Notes: generated by a model from the letters alone, not told the origin. A DNA stretch of 64,000 nucleotides from Paenibacillus sp. LS1 (GCF_026013365.1 NZ_JAPDOE010000001.1:992001-1056000); one strand, 5' to 3'. Shown: positions 44,371 through 54,447, numbered from the stretch's first letter. Program-made: numbers and translations.

Positions 44371-47300
44371 TTAAATCTGTTCCAGTTGTACAGACAAGCT
44401 CGACCATTGCTCGGCAGGAATTCCGCTTTCCAGGGTATCTTGAATTCCGCTCACCGCCTCGTCCAGACGTTCTTCCAACTGACGGGATTGGTGTTGCAAG
44501 GATTGACGAAGCTGGTTGTCATAAAACTGAATCAGCTTGTCTTGCGCAGCAGGAAGAACTTCAATGATCATCTGTTTGAGGACAGGATCAAGTGCCTCTT
44601 GTAGCCGCTGACGTCCATCCCCTTCGAAGAACTGCTTTGGATTACGGAAGTAATTCAAATAGCTTTTCCATCCGGACGGTTCTTCCAGGCGAACCTCTTC
44701 AAGCACAGGTGTACTCCAACGTTCGTTCAATGGCAGTGATACATCTAAACCCCCAGATAACTGTCTCACCTCGTCTATACATTCCGTAACTTGCTTCATC
44801 AGCCAGGTCTGACCTGCCTGTTCGAGTCTGAGAGTTGTGGCGAGCAGTTCCTGCTCCAGTTCGATGGCAATCATGCGTAACAGTTCACGTCCACAGGCTG
44901 CAAAAGCCGTCTTCAGATTGCCAAGATCCTCCCGAAGTACGGATGGATGGAATGCCTCTGCCATGAATAGACCAAGACGATAGGCAAGTCGCTGCCGCAC
45001 ATGGAACAGCAATTCTGCTGTTTCCTGTGACAATTCTTCCTTCATGGATCGCTCTGCAAGTCGCTGTATGCGCTGGCGTGACTGTCCCTGAATGGTCTCC
45101 AGTTCATCCCGCCGCTGCTGCAATGCTTCCTCACCCTGAGCTGCATCCTCGGCACGCTTCTTCAACCGCTGAATGACACGTGCCATCTCTTCGGAAGCTC
45201 CACCGACGGCAAGATCAGCTAATTCTCTACCTGCAAATTGGTTGAACTCTTCCTCAAACCTGATAAATCCGGATTGCTCCAGCAGCCTCGAATCCCCTGC
45301 CATCTTACCTTCCATCGCCAGTATACTGGATACCGGGAAGAGTCGTGGTGCCCGAATTCCATTACTGCGCAGTTGGGTGCTCACATGATCGAGAACCTGC
45401 TCCAGTTCTTCCTCGGAGGAAGACAGGTCACTGGCATTCACGACAAAGAACATCTGATCCATGGCAGAACTATCTTTGACACGTCCCAGCTGGTTCAGGA
45501 ACTGGCGATCTCCTTGGGAGAAAGCATGGTTGTAATACGTTACGAAAATGAGTGCATCCGCATTCTTCATATAATTGAAGGTTACACCCGTATGACGAGC
45601 ATTCACGGAGTCCGCTCCTGGTGTGTCCACCAATACAATGCCTTGTTCAGTCACATCGCAACTGTAATACAGATCGATACTGTCTACAAAACAAGACTTC
45701 TTCTCGTGCGCGACAAAGTTACGGTAACCCTCCAGATCCACCAGCACATCCTGACCCAGCTGGTCCGCTGTCTCTTCCCAGCCGGCTGCCGCTGCCTGCA
45801 AAAAGCTGTAATGCGGGCGCCCCGCGGGATGTACATCCTGTGGCGAGAGAGATTTAACTCGCTTCTGCCACTCGGTTCCAGGTTCACCCAGTCCGAGTAG
45901 TCGGAAGGAATAGCCTAGATCTTCCTGGAAGGCGTCCCGGGTCTTCATGCGGACCCGGGCTGTACCATGCTCCGCGCCCCCGGCAGGAGCCATGATTCGG
46001 TTAATCGCCGCTGTTGTTGGATGCGGCGAGACGGGTAGTACAGCTTCGCCCAGCAACGCGTTGGCGAAGGAGGATTTGCCGGCGCTGAATGCTCCGAACA
46101 GCGCCAGAGTGAACGTGCCGCCCGCAAGCGAAGCCGCGCGTGCACGCAGATCCCGTACCGCCGACCCCATGGCGGGGTACGGCTCCACCAGCGCAGCAGC
46201 GGCTTCAAGCCGTGCCGCTGCTGAGTCCAGGCGTCGGCGGCGTTCAGCACCAGCCGCCGCCGATGGCCCAGGCACCGCCGCTGCGGCTGCGCGCTGCGCT
46301 GGCGGTGCCTCTGGCGTCTGTGGCCGCGCAGCCACAGACGTTGACGTGCCCGCATGCGAACCGGGAGCTTCGCCCGGTTCAGGCACCGCGGGCACGTGCG
46401 GGCCCTTCACCTCCGGCAATAGCCCGGAGGGGAGGGGGCCCGCATAGGGCAGCAGGCTGCGCAGCCCTGCTGCCTCTGCGGCGGCGCTGCGCTGGAGCGC
46501 CGTGTAGCGCGCCGCCGCCGCGGATTGCGCCAGCAGCGCTGCGCGGCTGGCGTCCAGCGCCTGGAGCGCGGCTTCGCCTCGCGCGCCCAGCGCCTCCAGC
46601 ATGCGGTCGGCCAGCATCATGGCCGACCTGCGATAGCGGGCCTCAATCTCGCCCCGCACATCTTTACTGAACTGAATCACATACTCTGGAGATACCTCTG
46701 CACTCGCACTCCGCTTCATCTCCAATAGTGCTTCATCTACAGCAGGCAACTCCGCATTGAGCGCCTGCTCCCAATCCGCTCCCCATAGCTGATGGGATTC
46801 ACCCAGCTGCCTGAGCATCGTGCGAATATGTACCTCCACTTGTCCGGAAGTCTGATCCTGTAACAGTCTGACCAGTTCAGAAGCACGGCGTTGTTTCTCC
46901 TGCTCGGTTTTGCCACCTGAGAATAATAGGCCCACGCGGAAGCCCGGTTTACGACTCTCCAAATAGGCAGCAGCCGACGAACGAATATCCGCAGGTGTAA
47001 GATTCGCATTCGCCAGAAGAGGTTCCAGTTCTGCCCTGAATTTCTCACGTACTCGCGAAGGTCCGGTACGAATGTCTGCTGCTTGCTGATCGAGAAGCTC
47101 CAGCTCCCGTTCCAAACGTTCAATGCCTTCCTTGCCACCGATCTCATCCAGCAGGGAACTCTCTTCGTCCTCACGTTTCTCCGCTTGCCTTGTCAGATGT
47201 TGCTCTGTTACATGACTGGCCGAACTCGCCAAACTGTGCGTAATTAACGCTTCCTTCTCTTGCATCATATGTCCAATGAGTTCCGGGAGCACATCCCACT

Positions 47301-48048
47301 GGTTGTAGCGATGCTCCTTGTCGCGAAGGGAAGTAAACAACAGTCCGTCATATCTGACTTCCCAGGCCGCAAATATAGCTTCCACACCTTCGGTATATTG
47401 GTCAAAAGAAAGCTCACGATCCCGATGCTTGTCGATCTGGTTCACGATCAGAAACAACGGTTTCCCCCAATCCGACAGACTCTTGGCAAATGAAAGGTTC
47501 GTCTCGGACTGAACATGATTATAGTCCATGACATAGAACACCACATCCGCCAGATGCAGCGCAGAATGGGTCGCGAGACTGTGCCCGCGATCTGTTGAAT
47601 CCACTCCTGGTGTATCCAGCAGGACAGCATCATCTTTCAGCAGCCGGATATCATCCCACACCTCAATTGAGCTGTACGCTCCGCCATTTTTGCAATACGC
47701 CTCCAATTCCTCTGGAGATACTTCAAGTGTTCCTGCACTATTGTCAGCGCTTACGTTTGGAGATGTATAAATAAGCGCTCTCGGCTTACCATTACGTATG
47801 GACACCACATTCGCACTTGTTGGCACCGGGCTTGAAGGCAACACCCGCTTACCGCATAAACTGTTGATGAGACTCGATTTGCCTGCAGAGAAGTGACCAC
47901 AGAACGCAATCGTCAGATGTTTCATTTCCGCCTTGCTGATTAAATCCGTTAAAGCCTGTACAGCCGTATGGTCCCCTGTCTGCTCCATCGCTTCACGCAG
48001 CGGAAGCAGAGGTTTAGCCATTTCTTTTGGGTAATCTGTTCTGGACAT
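44371..48048 (-). CDS. dynA: Giant two-headed bacterial dynamin (DynA-like)
   Basis: A 1225-residue fused double dynamin, like Bacillus subtilis DynA (YpbR), a membrane-tethering GTPase that protects membranes against phage and pore-forming stress. GTPase 1 has P-loop GHFSAGKSS (51-59), switch DTPGVDST and NQID; GTPase 2 has GAFSAGKSSF (about 650-658), VDTPGADSVN and VNASD. Between them lies an alanine/proline-rich, GC-rich stretch (see findings), and after the second GTPase a long coiled-coil assembly domain. The frame runs 47 codons upstream, but a candidate promoter lies inside that extension and GGGGGAAGG precedes the ATG at 48048, so this start is preferred. It follows a terminator and is transcribed alone. 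Confidence 0.93.
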   Translation of the reverse strand: MSRTDYPKEMAKPLLPLREAMEQTGDHTAVQALTDLISKAEMKHLTIAFCGHFSAGKSSLINSLCGKRVLPSSPVPTSANVVSIRNGKPRALIYTSPNVSADNSAGTLEVSPEELEAYCKNGGAYSSIEVWDDIRLLKDDAVLLDTPGVDSTDRGHSLATHSALHLADVVFYVMDYNHVQSETNLSFAKSLSDWGKPLFLIVNQIDKHRDRELSFDQYTEGVEAIFAAWEVRYDGLLFTSLRDKEHRYNQWDVLPELIGHMMQEKEALITHSLASSASHVTEQHLTRQAEKREDEESSLLDEIGGKEGIERLERELELLDQQAADIRTGPSRVREKFRAELEPLLANANLTPADIRSSAAAYLESRKPGFRVGLLFSGGKTEQEKQRRASELVRLLQDQTSGQVEVHIRTMLRQLGESHQLWGADWEQALNAELPAVDEALLEMKRSASAEVSPEYVIQFSKDVRGEIEARYRRSAMMLADRMLEALGARGEAALQALDASRAALLAQSAAAARYTALQRSAAAEAAGLRSLLPYAGPLPSGLLPEVKGPHVPAVPEPGEAPGSHAGTSTSVAARPQTPEAPPAQRAAAAAVPGPSAAAGAERRRRLDSAAARLEAAAALVEPYPAMGSAVRDLRARAASLAGGTFTLALFGAFSAGKSSFANALLGEAVLPVSPHPTTAAINRIMAPAGGAEHGTARVRMKTRDAFQEDLGYSFRLLGLGEPGTEWQKRVKSLSPQDVHPAGRPHYSFLQAAAAGWEETADQLGQDVLVDLEGYRNFVAHEKKSCFVDSIDLYYSCDVTEQGIVLVDTPGADSVNARHTGVTFNYMKNADALIFVTYYNHAFSQGDRQFLNQLGRVKDSSAMDQMFFVVNASDLSSSEEELEQVLDHVSTQLRSNGIRAPRLFPVSSILAMEGKMAGDSRLLEQSGFIRFEEEFNQFAGRELADLAVGGASEEMARVIQRLKKRAEDAAQGEEALQQRRDELETIQGQSRQRIQRLAERSMKEELSQETAELLFHVRQRLAYRLGLFMAEAFHPSVLREDLGNLKTAFAACGRELLRMIAIELEQELLATTLRLEQAGQTWLMKQVTECIDEVRQLSGGLDVSLPLNERWSTPVLEEVRLEEPSGWKSYLNYFRNPKQFFEGDGRQRLQEALDPVLKQMIIEVLPAAQDKLIQFYDNQLRQSLQHQSRQLEERLDEAVSGIQDTLESGIPAEQWSSLSVQLEQI

Positions 48049-48114
48049 GACTGGCCTTCCCCCTGGCTCCTCTAATTTGACATCCGTTTCGACGTCTATC
48101 TCTTTTACAACATT

Positions 48115-48144
48115 TATTTTAACATTATCAAGTTTGAATTTGAA
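48115..48144 (-). promoter_or_regulatory. Candidate promoter of the dynamin gene
   Basis: On the minus strand TTCAAA (48144-48139), an 18-base spacer and TAAAAT (48120-48115), within the upstream open frame and 67 bp before the chosen start. The rest of the gap up to 48358 holds only a terminator. Confidence 0.45.
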
Positions 48145-48200
48145 CGGTTGGAATTGAATATGCATAAAAGAGCGTATCAATTCTATCATCTAAAAAAAAT

Positions 48201-48221
48201 AAAACCGACCAAGTCGGTTTT
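48201..48221 (-). terminator. Terminator after the small gene at 48359
   Basis: AAAACCGAC-CAA-GTCGGTTTT, a perfect 9-bp stem, followed on the minus strand by ATTTTTTTT. Confidence 0.85.
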
Positions 48222-48358
48222 ATCTCGTAATACGTTCTATATTCGGCATTTAGCAAAATGCTTACGCCAAGTATCTGTTGCATGAAATCCGATGCGATCA
48301 CTTAACCACAACGATCCTTGTGACACTAATGCAACAAGACAAATCGTGTAATCATTTC

Positions 48359-48631
48359 TTAAGAAACTGCGTTTTCCATGGAAGGAAGCAAAATTTCAAA
48401 TACTTGTCCATGTTGCAGAATTGTGATGTCTCTGCCTTTGTCTCTCATAACAACAACTTCTGGTTTAACGGACATACGCTCCAGATAATGTTCAGGCACG
48501 TCGCCAGAATGGCTTACTGTGATGCCTTCTACTTCTTTTTCTTCATTTTCAGCCATTTCCTGTTCAACGATTTGTTCAAAGATATCGGAGAAGGCCTCAA
48601 AATTGTCAGTGTACACGGAAATGCATTTCAT
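48359..48631 (-). CDS. Small conserved-looking protein of unknown function
   Basis: A 90-residue acidic, soluble protein (MKCISVYTDNFEAFSDIFEQ start; EEKEVEGITVSHSGDVP; YLERMSVKPEVVVMRDKGRDITILQHGQVFEILLP). A predicted helix (FEAFSDIFEQIVEQEMAENEEKEVE) is followed by strands with the charged MRDKGRDI turn. I do not recognise the family. It is 23 bp downstream of nth and reads from the same strand, so it is likely co-transcribed with nth. Confidence 0.75.
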   Translation of the reverse strand: MKCISVYTDNFEAFSDIFEQIVEQEMAENEEKEVEGITVSHSGDVPEHYLERMSVKPEVVVMRDKGRDITILQHGQVFEILLPSMENAVS

Positions 48632-48654
48632 GATTATTCATCCTTTTCTGCTCA

Positions 48655-49350
48655 TTAATTTATTTTGCGTTTTCGGGTGGTGACACGTTCCTTATCTTTC
48701 CTGATTTGGGACGTTTTCATACGTTTTTTTCCTTCCCTGCATATGTCCAGCAATGGACAGATATGACACGCAGGGTTCTGTGCCTTGCAATGGTAGCGTC
48801 CAAAAAATATAAACCGGTGGTGAGTTAAAGTCCACTCATCCCGGGGTACGCGCTTCATTAGTTTCTTTTCGACTTCAAGTACGGAGTCATCCCAACCTGC
48901 AAGCGCCAGCCGCTTGGATACTCGTTCAACATGAGTATCTACCGCAATTGCCGGTACGCCAAACGCATTGGAAACAACTACATTCGCGGTTTTCCGCCCG
49001 ACACCTGGTAGCGTCACAAGCTGATCATGTTCCTGCGGTACATCACCGCCATACTGCTCTATTAAAATTCGGCACATGTTCTGAATATGCTTGGCCTTGT
49101 TCCGGTACAAACCGATTCGCCGTATATCCTGTTCCAGCTCTTCGAGAGGAACCGCCAGATAATCTGCTGGGCTTCTGTATTTCTGGAACAAATCTGCGGT
49201 TACCTTGTTCACCGTTTCATCGGTGCACTGGGCAGACAAAAGGACAGCTACCGTCAATTCAAATGCATTGCTGTGATTTAATTCGCAATGTGCATCAGGA
49301 AACATTGCTTCCATAGTTTCGAGTATATGTCTAACCGTCGCTGCATTCAT
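48655..49350 (-). CDS. nth: Endonuclease III (DNA glycosylase/AP lyase)
   Basis: A 231-residue base-excision repair enzyme for oxidised pyrimidines. Helix-hairpin-helix LPGVGRKTANVV with catalytic K120, catalytic aspartate D138 (IAVDTHVERV), and the C-terminal 4Fe-4S cysteines CKAQNPACHICPLLDIC, matching the Escherichia coli numbering for K120 and D138. A basic tail follows. It is first in a probable two-gene unit with the small unknown gene. Confidence 0.96.
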   Translation of the reverse strand: MNAATVRHILETMEAMFPDAHCELNHSNAFELTVAVLLSAQCTDETVNKVTADLFQKYRSPADYLAVPLEELEQDIRRIGLYRNKAKHIQNMCRILIEQYGGDVPQEHDQLVTLPGVGRKTANVVVSNAFGVPAIAVDTHVERVSKRLALAGWDDSVLEVEKKLMKRVPRDEWTLTHHRFIFFGRYHCKAQNPACHICPLLDICREGKKRMKTSQIRKDKERVTTRKRKIN

Positions 49351-49441
49351 GAAGAGCTACCTCCCACAAAATGACTCCATGCTGAGGAGCCTTACTTCGA
49401 AGCTTCATCCAAGTACTTTGCGGGGACCTCAAAAAGCTTGC

Positions 49442-49483
49442 AAAAAAAACGTCTTGATGCGGGAAAGATCCCGTATCAAGACG
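49442..49483 (-). terminator. Terminator after the SLH-protein gene
   Basis: CGTCTTGATgCGGGA pairs with TCCCGtATCAAGACG; on the minus strand TTTTTTTT follows. Confidence 0.9.
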
Positions 49484-49513
49484 GTCATTCTTTTGATCCT
49501 CGAAAAGAAACGA

Positions 49514-52252
49514 TTACTGTTTTTGAATCTCCAGAATAACATTGTTCAGGAGATACAATACAATATTATCATTATCTTTGAGAGATTGCACGCTTAAAGT
49601 ATTGTCACCCTGGTGAACAAATACACTTGATCCGAGTGCAAAACGATAGTTCGTGTCTGCTGTCGTTTCCCGTTTAACCAAAATCTGGTTGCCAACGCCA
49701 TCATAAGACCAGAATTGTTTGCTCATGACAGTCAGCACTCTGAAGCGTGTGGAATTATCCGTATCTTTTGTCATTTCGACACGATCTCCAACCGTAAGAC
49801 TCGTTAGTGAAGTTAATGTAGAGCCAGATTTTAAGACTTTAACCGAACCACTAACAGGCACAGTTTCAGTCTGGCCGTTAAACTGCTTGAGCGTTACAGA
49901 TGAAGCATCCACCGCTGTAACTTCAGCCAGCGTACGCTTCACAACTTGAACCGCTTTTGGCGTAGCTCCTTCAAACGTTACATTAATCAGGTTGCCTGCT
50001 GTCAATTGTGAAGGCGTGATCGTCTGACCACTTTCTCCTGTCAGTACCGCTTGATCCACGTAGAACTGACTGGTCAACAGATCCGATTTCACTCGAATAC
50101 GACCATTTGCTTCCAAGGCAACAACTTCGAATTGAGCCACAGTGTTCAGTGCAACCTTCTGCACCACATCCTGATTTGCTCCAAGCGTTACGGTAACTTT
50201 GTCACCAATCTTCAAATCTCCCAGACTTGCGCCAGATTTGTTATAGATCTCAACCGCAGGAGCGGTAGTGTAAGGCACTGTGATTGTCTGATTACCAGAC
50301 AATAAACTAATTTTTTTGCCAGAAGTATCAATGTTGCTGATCGTACCTTCGTACTTATAAATCACCTTAACGGACAATGCGCGAGTTCCCACATAGGTCA
50401 GATCCAATTTGCGGCCATCATTTAAGAGCGACTCCAGACCAGCGAGTGTAGGTTTGGTCGTATTGTAATCCAGTTTGGTTTTCTCATCCAATGTAAATAC
50501 AAACGGCTTCTTGTTGTTGTCCAGTACGGTAAGTACCTTTGTTTTACTGTTGTAAGATACAACCGTTACCCCGTTCATAGGTTCCATTTGACGTCCAATG
50601 ACCTGAATACGCGTTACCTGATCGTCAGAGTTCAATGTCAGCTCCACCTGATCCCCATTCGTTGCGTCTGTGATCAGATCATTCAATGTTGCATCCTGAA
50701 TGCCATTGATAATGACTTCCGGATTTGCAGTCAGCAGTTTCGCCTCAAGGGAACCTCCTTCACGTTTGAACGTTAATGTGGATTGGTTGCCACCGATCTC
50801 AACCAATGTTCCGCGTACAGATTGCTCCACACCTTGAGACAATGCGATGGTTTGCAGAACACTATCCTTTACGGTGTATTTCACGGCACTGCCGGCTTTG
50901 AGATCAGCCACTGACAGAATACGGTTTTGATATGTGATAATCAGATTGTCATTGTATGCAAACTGTTCTGTAGCACCCGCTGCATTAACAAACTTGATCG
51001 TTTTGCCAGAAGTAGAGACTTCAGCAATGACACCATTGTCACTCTTGTTCACAATGCCGGACTTCACACGAATAACGACTGTTTTTTTGTCAGCCGAGAA
51101 CGTCTCCCGCTGTACTTCGATGATGCTATCTGCTGTAATATCGGACAGTTTAATTGTATTACCATTTTGATCGATGAATGCAGTTGCCTCATCATAACTG
51201 TACGTTTCGTAATTTTCGCCCACAAAGATACCAATTTTATTTCCTGACAATGAACGTGCAAAAGTCCCCTCAACGCTTTCCACCTGCGGTGTCGCATCAA
51301 CGACTTCCACATAGGAAGCCACACCTGTAGAACCTACAACCTGAACTTTCGTATACAGCTTCACATCGGTGGATGAAGCACGAGTTTCACTGTCTTTCGT
51401 AAAGTAAGGCGTACTGCTGTTCACTGCGAAGTTAACGGCTTTGCCGTCCACAACCAGCGTGATCTGCCCATCTTTCAATCCAGTCACATAACCCGTGGAT
51501 GTGTTGGGATACGCTGTATCCGTCAACGATTCGCCACGACTGAAGAAGGTAGCGAGTTGAGCACGGGTTACGGAACCGGTTGGATTGAATTTGTTGCCTT
51601 CTACACCTTTGGCCAGATCCAGGCTAACAGCCAGATTGATATAACCTTTACCACTTTCGGAGATATCTGCATTATCAGCAAATCCGGTAGATTGATTGTT
51701 TTGAGCCTTGGCTTCAGCATCCTTGTCCAATGAACGAATTAACAATTTCGTAATCCATTCCCGTGAAGCCGGTTTTTGACCCCAGGATGTCTTGGATACA
51801 TCCACCGTTGATTCTTCCGTCTTATCAATCAGTCCCAGTTGAAGTGCCAGCGCGACATATGGCTTGAAATAATTTCCCACTTCCATGTTTGTCGGTAATG
51901 CCGCAGCCGTGTCGGTATTCAACTGGCCCTCTTGATTCATAAAACGGATTGCCATCGTTACAGCTTCTTGCTGTGTTACCGCGTCTCCTGGACGGAACAG
52001 GCCGTTATTTCCGAGAAGAATGCCTTGATATGCCAGTTTGTACACATGTTTCTCAGCCCAGTATCCGACCTTGATATCACTGAACAAACCAGTTGGTGCA
52101 GCCGTGTTTGTTATTGCAGCAGTCTGACCCTGCCCCGATTCTGTTGATTCTGCTGCCATTGCAGCTCCGCCGGCGCTAAGGGCCATCATGCCTGCAAGCA
52201 CGGCTGATACTACTTTTTTAGAGTGTGATGGATGGTTATATTTAAAAGTCAC
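49514..52252 (-). CDS. Secreted SLH-domain surface protein
   Basis: A 912-residue surface protein. A signal peptide (about 1-33, AMAAES) is followed by three SLH domains at the N-terminus (about 57-105, 120-175, 190-240; for example FSDIKVGYWAEKHVYKLAYQGILLGNNG and the TRAQLATFFSRGE end) that anchor it to cell-wall polymer. The remaining 670 residues are beta-rich, repeat-like modules (VVDG, LTxIQVI, KVIYKYEG patterns) without catalytic motifs, as in S-layer or adhesive proteins. It is last of an operon with a GerMN lipoprotein and an amidase (gaps of 72 and 35 bp), hinting at a cell-wall or envelope role. Confidence 0.85.
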   Translation of the reverse strand: MTFKYNHPSHSKKVVSAVLAGMMALSAGGAAMAAESTESGQGQTAAITNTAAPTGLFSDIKVGYWAEKHVYKLAYQGILLGNNGLFRPGDAVTQQEAVTMAIRFMNQEGQLNTDTAAALPTNMEVGNYFKPYVALALQLGLIDKTEESTVDVSKTSWGQKPASREWITKLLIRSLDKDAEAKAQNNQSTGFADNADISESGKGYINLAVSLDLAKGVEGNKFNPTGSVTRAQLATFFSRGESLTDTAYPNTSTGYVTGLKDGQITLVVDGKAVNFAVNSSTPYFTKDSETRASSTDVKLYTKVQVVGSTGVASYVEVVDATPQVESVEGTFARSLSGNKIGIFVGENYETYSYDEATAFIDQNGNTIKLSDITADSIIEVQRETFSADKKTVVIRVKSGIVNKSDNGVIAEVSTSGKTIKFVNAAGATEQFAYNDNLIITYQNRILSVADLKAGSAVKYTVKDSVLQTIALSQGVEQSVRGTLVEIGGNQSTLTFKREGGSLEAKLLTANPEVIINGIQDATLNDLITDATNGDQVELTLNSDDQVTRIQVIGRQMEPMNGVTVVSYNSKTKVLTVLDNNKKPFVFTLDEKTKLDYNTTKPTLAGLESLLNDGRKLDLTYVGTRALSVKVIYKYEGTISNIDTSGKKISLLSGNQTITVPYTTAPAVEIYNKSGASLGDLKIGDKVTVTLGANQDVVQKVALNTVAQFEVVALEANGRIRVKSDLLTSQFYVDQAVLTGESGQTITPSQLTAGNLINVTFEGATPKAVQVVKRTLAEVTAVDASSVTLKQFNGQTETVPVSGSVKVLKSGSTLTSLTSLTVGDRVEMTKDTDNSTRFRVLTVMSKQFWSYDGVGNQILVKRETTADTNYRFALGSSVFVHQGDNTLSVQSLKDNDNIVLYLLNNVILEIQKQ

Positions 52253-52324
52253 CTATGATTCCCCTCTCTCATGTAAAACGACCTATATTCCGTGGATTCC
52301 CGGTACGACAGCATGCTGTCTAGC

Positions 52325-53002
52325 CTATTCGGATCTTGTCATTGGATGTTCAAGATCCACATGGCCCATCAGACTCTCGGACTGCTGACCGTCCACCAGT
52401 AAGTCAAGTGATTTAACTTCATCAAACTGGAAGAATGTTTGTTTCAGAGCATCCAGCGCATAGGATTCTCCACCTGCACCAAGACGTGCCGTATCTGGCA
52501 TATGAATATCCAGCGTAAGGGCTCCATCTTTGAACTGTACAGATTTCAATTCAATTTCTTTAGCCCACAGTGGAACCAGTTTAGCATCTTTGCTCTGTTG
52601 CAGTGATTCAAAAGCAGCCTTATATTTGGCATCATCAGATGCGTATGAAATCTCTGCCGAAGCTTTGTGCAACTCCAGTTCTTCTTCATCCGTATAGAAT
52701 ACAGTGATCGTTTTCTTTTCATTACCCTCGGAAGTTGCTGGCGTCTCCGTAGACGTTTCGCTTGGCGGAGTAGTTGTAGTCGTTCCCTCCGAGCTGCCTT
52801 CCGTGGATTCTGTAGGTGTTGTGTTCTCTTCAGGTTCAGCAGTTACCGGTTCGGTAATTGTTTCGCCTTCAACCTCGGTTACATTGGTCTCAGTTCCTGC
52901 GCCTTGCGTCTGATTCGGAGCAGCTGTTGGCTTGCTTCCACATCCAGCAGCAACTGCCATAACCGTTACCAGCAAGGCTGCAATCCATATTTTCTTATTC
53001 AT
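52325..53002 (-). CDS. GerMN-domain lipoprotein
   Basis: A 225-residue lipoprotein: signal peptide with lipobox AVAAGCG (Cys about 21), a T/E/S-rich linker to about 95, and a GerMN domain to the end (TITVFYTDEEELELHKASAEI, GALTLDIHMPDTARLGAGGES, LKQTFFQFDEVKSLDLLVDG). GerM-type domains are found in spore-germination and peptidoglycan-related proteins. It lies between an amidase gene and the SLH gene in the same operon. Function inferred from context only. Confidence 0.88.
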   Translation of the reverse strand: MNKKIWIAALLVTVMAVAAGCGSKPTAAPNQTQGAGTETNVTEVEGETITEPVTAEPEENTTPTESTEGSSEGTTTTTPPSETSTETPATSEGNEKKTITVFYTDEEELELHKASAEISYASDDAKYKAAFESLQQSKDAKLVPLWAKEIELKSVQFKDGALTLDIHMPDTARLGAGGESYALDALKQTFFQFDEVKSLDLLVDGQQSESLMGHVDLEHPMTRSE

Positions 53003-53037
53003 TCTAACTCCGCCTCCTCAACATAAGGGCTTGTCCC

Positions 53038-54447
53038 TTATTTAATTCCCAGATACTCCTTGATTCCTGCAACAATGCCTTTGGCAACACTGTTCTGAAA
53101 ACTCTCAGTGAACAGAGCTGCTTCGTCGCTCTTATTGCTAAGGAATCCACCTTCCAGCAATACTGCTGGCATTGTCGTTTCACGGGTTACATGGAGACTT
53201 GCCGTTTTCACTCCACGATCTTTCAGTCCGGAAGACTGCAAAAGATACTTGTGCATCACTGTAGCAAGTGCTTTGCTGTTGGAGCGTGTATAGAATGTCT
53301 CTACACCGTTCGCAGCAGCAGGGCCACTGTTAGCATGAATGGAGATGAAAATATCCGCTTTTATGTCTTGTGCAATCTTCACACGTTCTTTCAACGCCAA
53401 AAATGTATCATCGCTGCGCGTTAACACAACGTCAATTTTGGATTCTTTTTTCAACAAGGCTTCCACTTTCAGAGCCATTGCCAAATTGAAGTCTTTTTCA
53501 CGTTTGCCTGTTACACCGATTGCCCCAGGATCCTGATCTCCATGACCTGCATCGATAACGACAACTTTTTTGCCATTATCACCAACTGGAGGAGCAGGTG
53601 TACCACTTTGATTGTCCAGGTTAATCATGATCAGTCCGGAGTCATTTTGCACGCTGTACCCTTTTGAACTGGACAGATCGATAACAAAACGAAGTGTAGA
53701 CGGACTGTTGCTGTATAACGAGTAACGAATCTTAGACACATCCGGGTAACCGCTAACGACGAGTTGTCCATTCTGGTTGCTGTCTAGAGCCTGTCCTTCA
53801 CTGAATGAATCAGCAAATGCGGTATTCGGCAAGTCTATTACGATTCGATCCGGTCCTGTCATCGTGAAGACGTTCGGCTTCGTACTTCCGCTAGTTGCAA
53901 TTATGAAGCGGTTGTCGCTGAAGCTGATGCCGTTCACCAGTACAAGACCTTCCTGATCCGATCCTCCGCCTTCATTGCCAGAGTTCGGAGGTGTGGTTGT
54001 CCCGTTTCCGGAACCTGAATTCTGGGTAACTAATGTTACCGTCTTCGTGGTATTGTTCCAACCCACCTTAAGACCCATTTCCTCACCAATAAATCGGAGA
54101 GGCACGAGTGTAGTACCATTTTTCACGAGTGGCGGGGCATCCAGGTTTACGTTACTGCCGTTCACCGTTGCCGTCTTCTGTCCAACAATCATCTGCATGG
54201 CAGTGTTGTCTTTGCTGATAGTCACCGTTTGCGTTTGCTGCTTCCACTCCACGCTATACCCAAGATTTTCGGACACAACCCGGATCGGAACCATCACCTT
54301 GCTGTTGATAATTTCCGCCTTCGTGTCCGATGGCTGTACGATTTCTTTTCCGTCTAGGATAATTTTCGTGTCTGTTGCTGCATGACTATAGCCCGGGAAA
54401 ACGAGCCCAAAGACAAATAACAGTACCAAAAAACCGAACTTCTTCAT
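53038..54447 (-). CDS. N-acetylmuramoyl-L-alanine amidase with stalk and AMIN domains
   Basis: A 469-residue peptidoglycan amidase: signal peptide (about 1-24), a copper-amine-oxidase-like N-terminal domain (about 25-140, IILDGKEIV, KVMVPIRVVSENLGYSVEWK, VNGSNVNLDAPPLV), a glycine/asparagine linker, an AMIN domain (about 170-285) and an amidase_3 domain (VVVIDAGHGDQDPGA, REKDFNLAMALKV, ISIHANSGPAAANG, AVLLEGGFLSN), where the histidines and glutamates bind zinc and act catalytically. It is the first gene of the amidase-GerMN-SLH operon and a paralogue of the gene upstream. Confidence 0.93.
   Translation of the reverse strand: MKKFGFLVLLFVFGLVFPGYSHAATDTKIILDGKEIVQPSDTKAEIINSKVMVPIRVVSENLGYSVEWKQQTQTVTISKDNTAMQMIVGQKTATVNGSNVNLDAPPLVKNGTTLVPLRFIGEEMGLKVGWNNTTKTVTLVTQNSGSGNGTTTPPNSGNEGGGSDQEGLVLVNGISFSDNRFIIATSGSTKPNVFTMTGPDRIVIDLPNTAFADSFSEGQALDSNQNGQLVVSGYPDVSKIRYSLYSNSPSTLRFVIDLSSSKGYSVQNDSGLIMINLDNQSGTPAPPVGDNGKKVVVIDAGHGDQDPGAIGVTGKREKDFNLAMALKVEALLKKESKIDVVLTRSDDTFLALKERVKIAQDIKADIFISIHANSGPAAANGVETFYTRSNSKALATVMHKYLLQSSGLKDRGVKTASLHVTRETTMPAVLLEGGFLSNKSDEAALFTESFQNSVAKGIVAGIKEYLGIK

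Noticed and set aside
46140..46670. Proline/arginine-rich frames in the dynamin GC-rich stretch
   Set aside because: Several frames stay open there simply because GC-rich DNA has few stop codons; the dynamin frame is continuous and has the conserved GTPase motifs.
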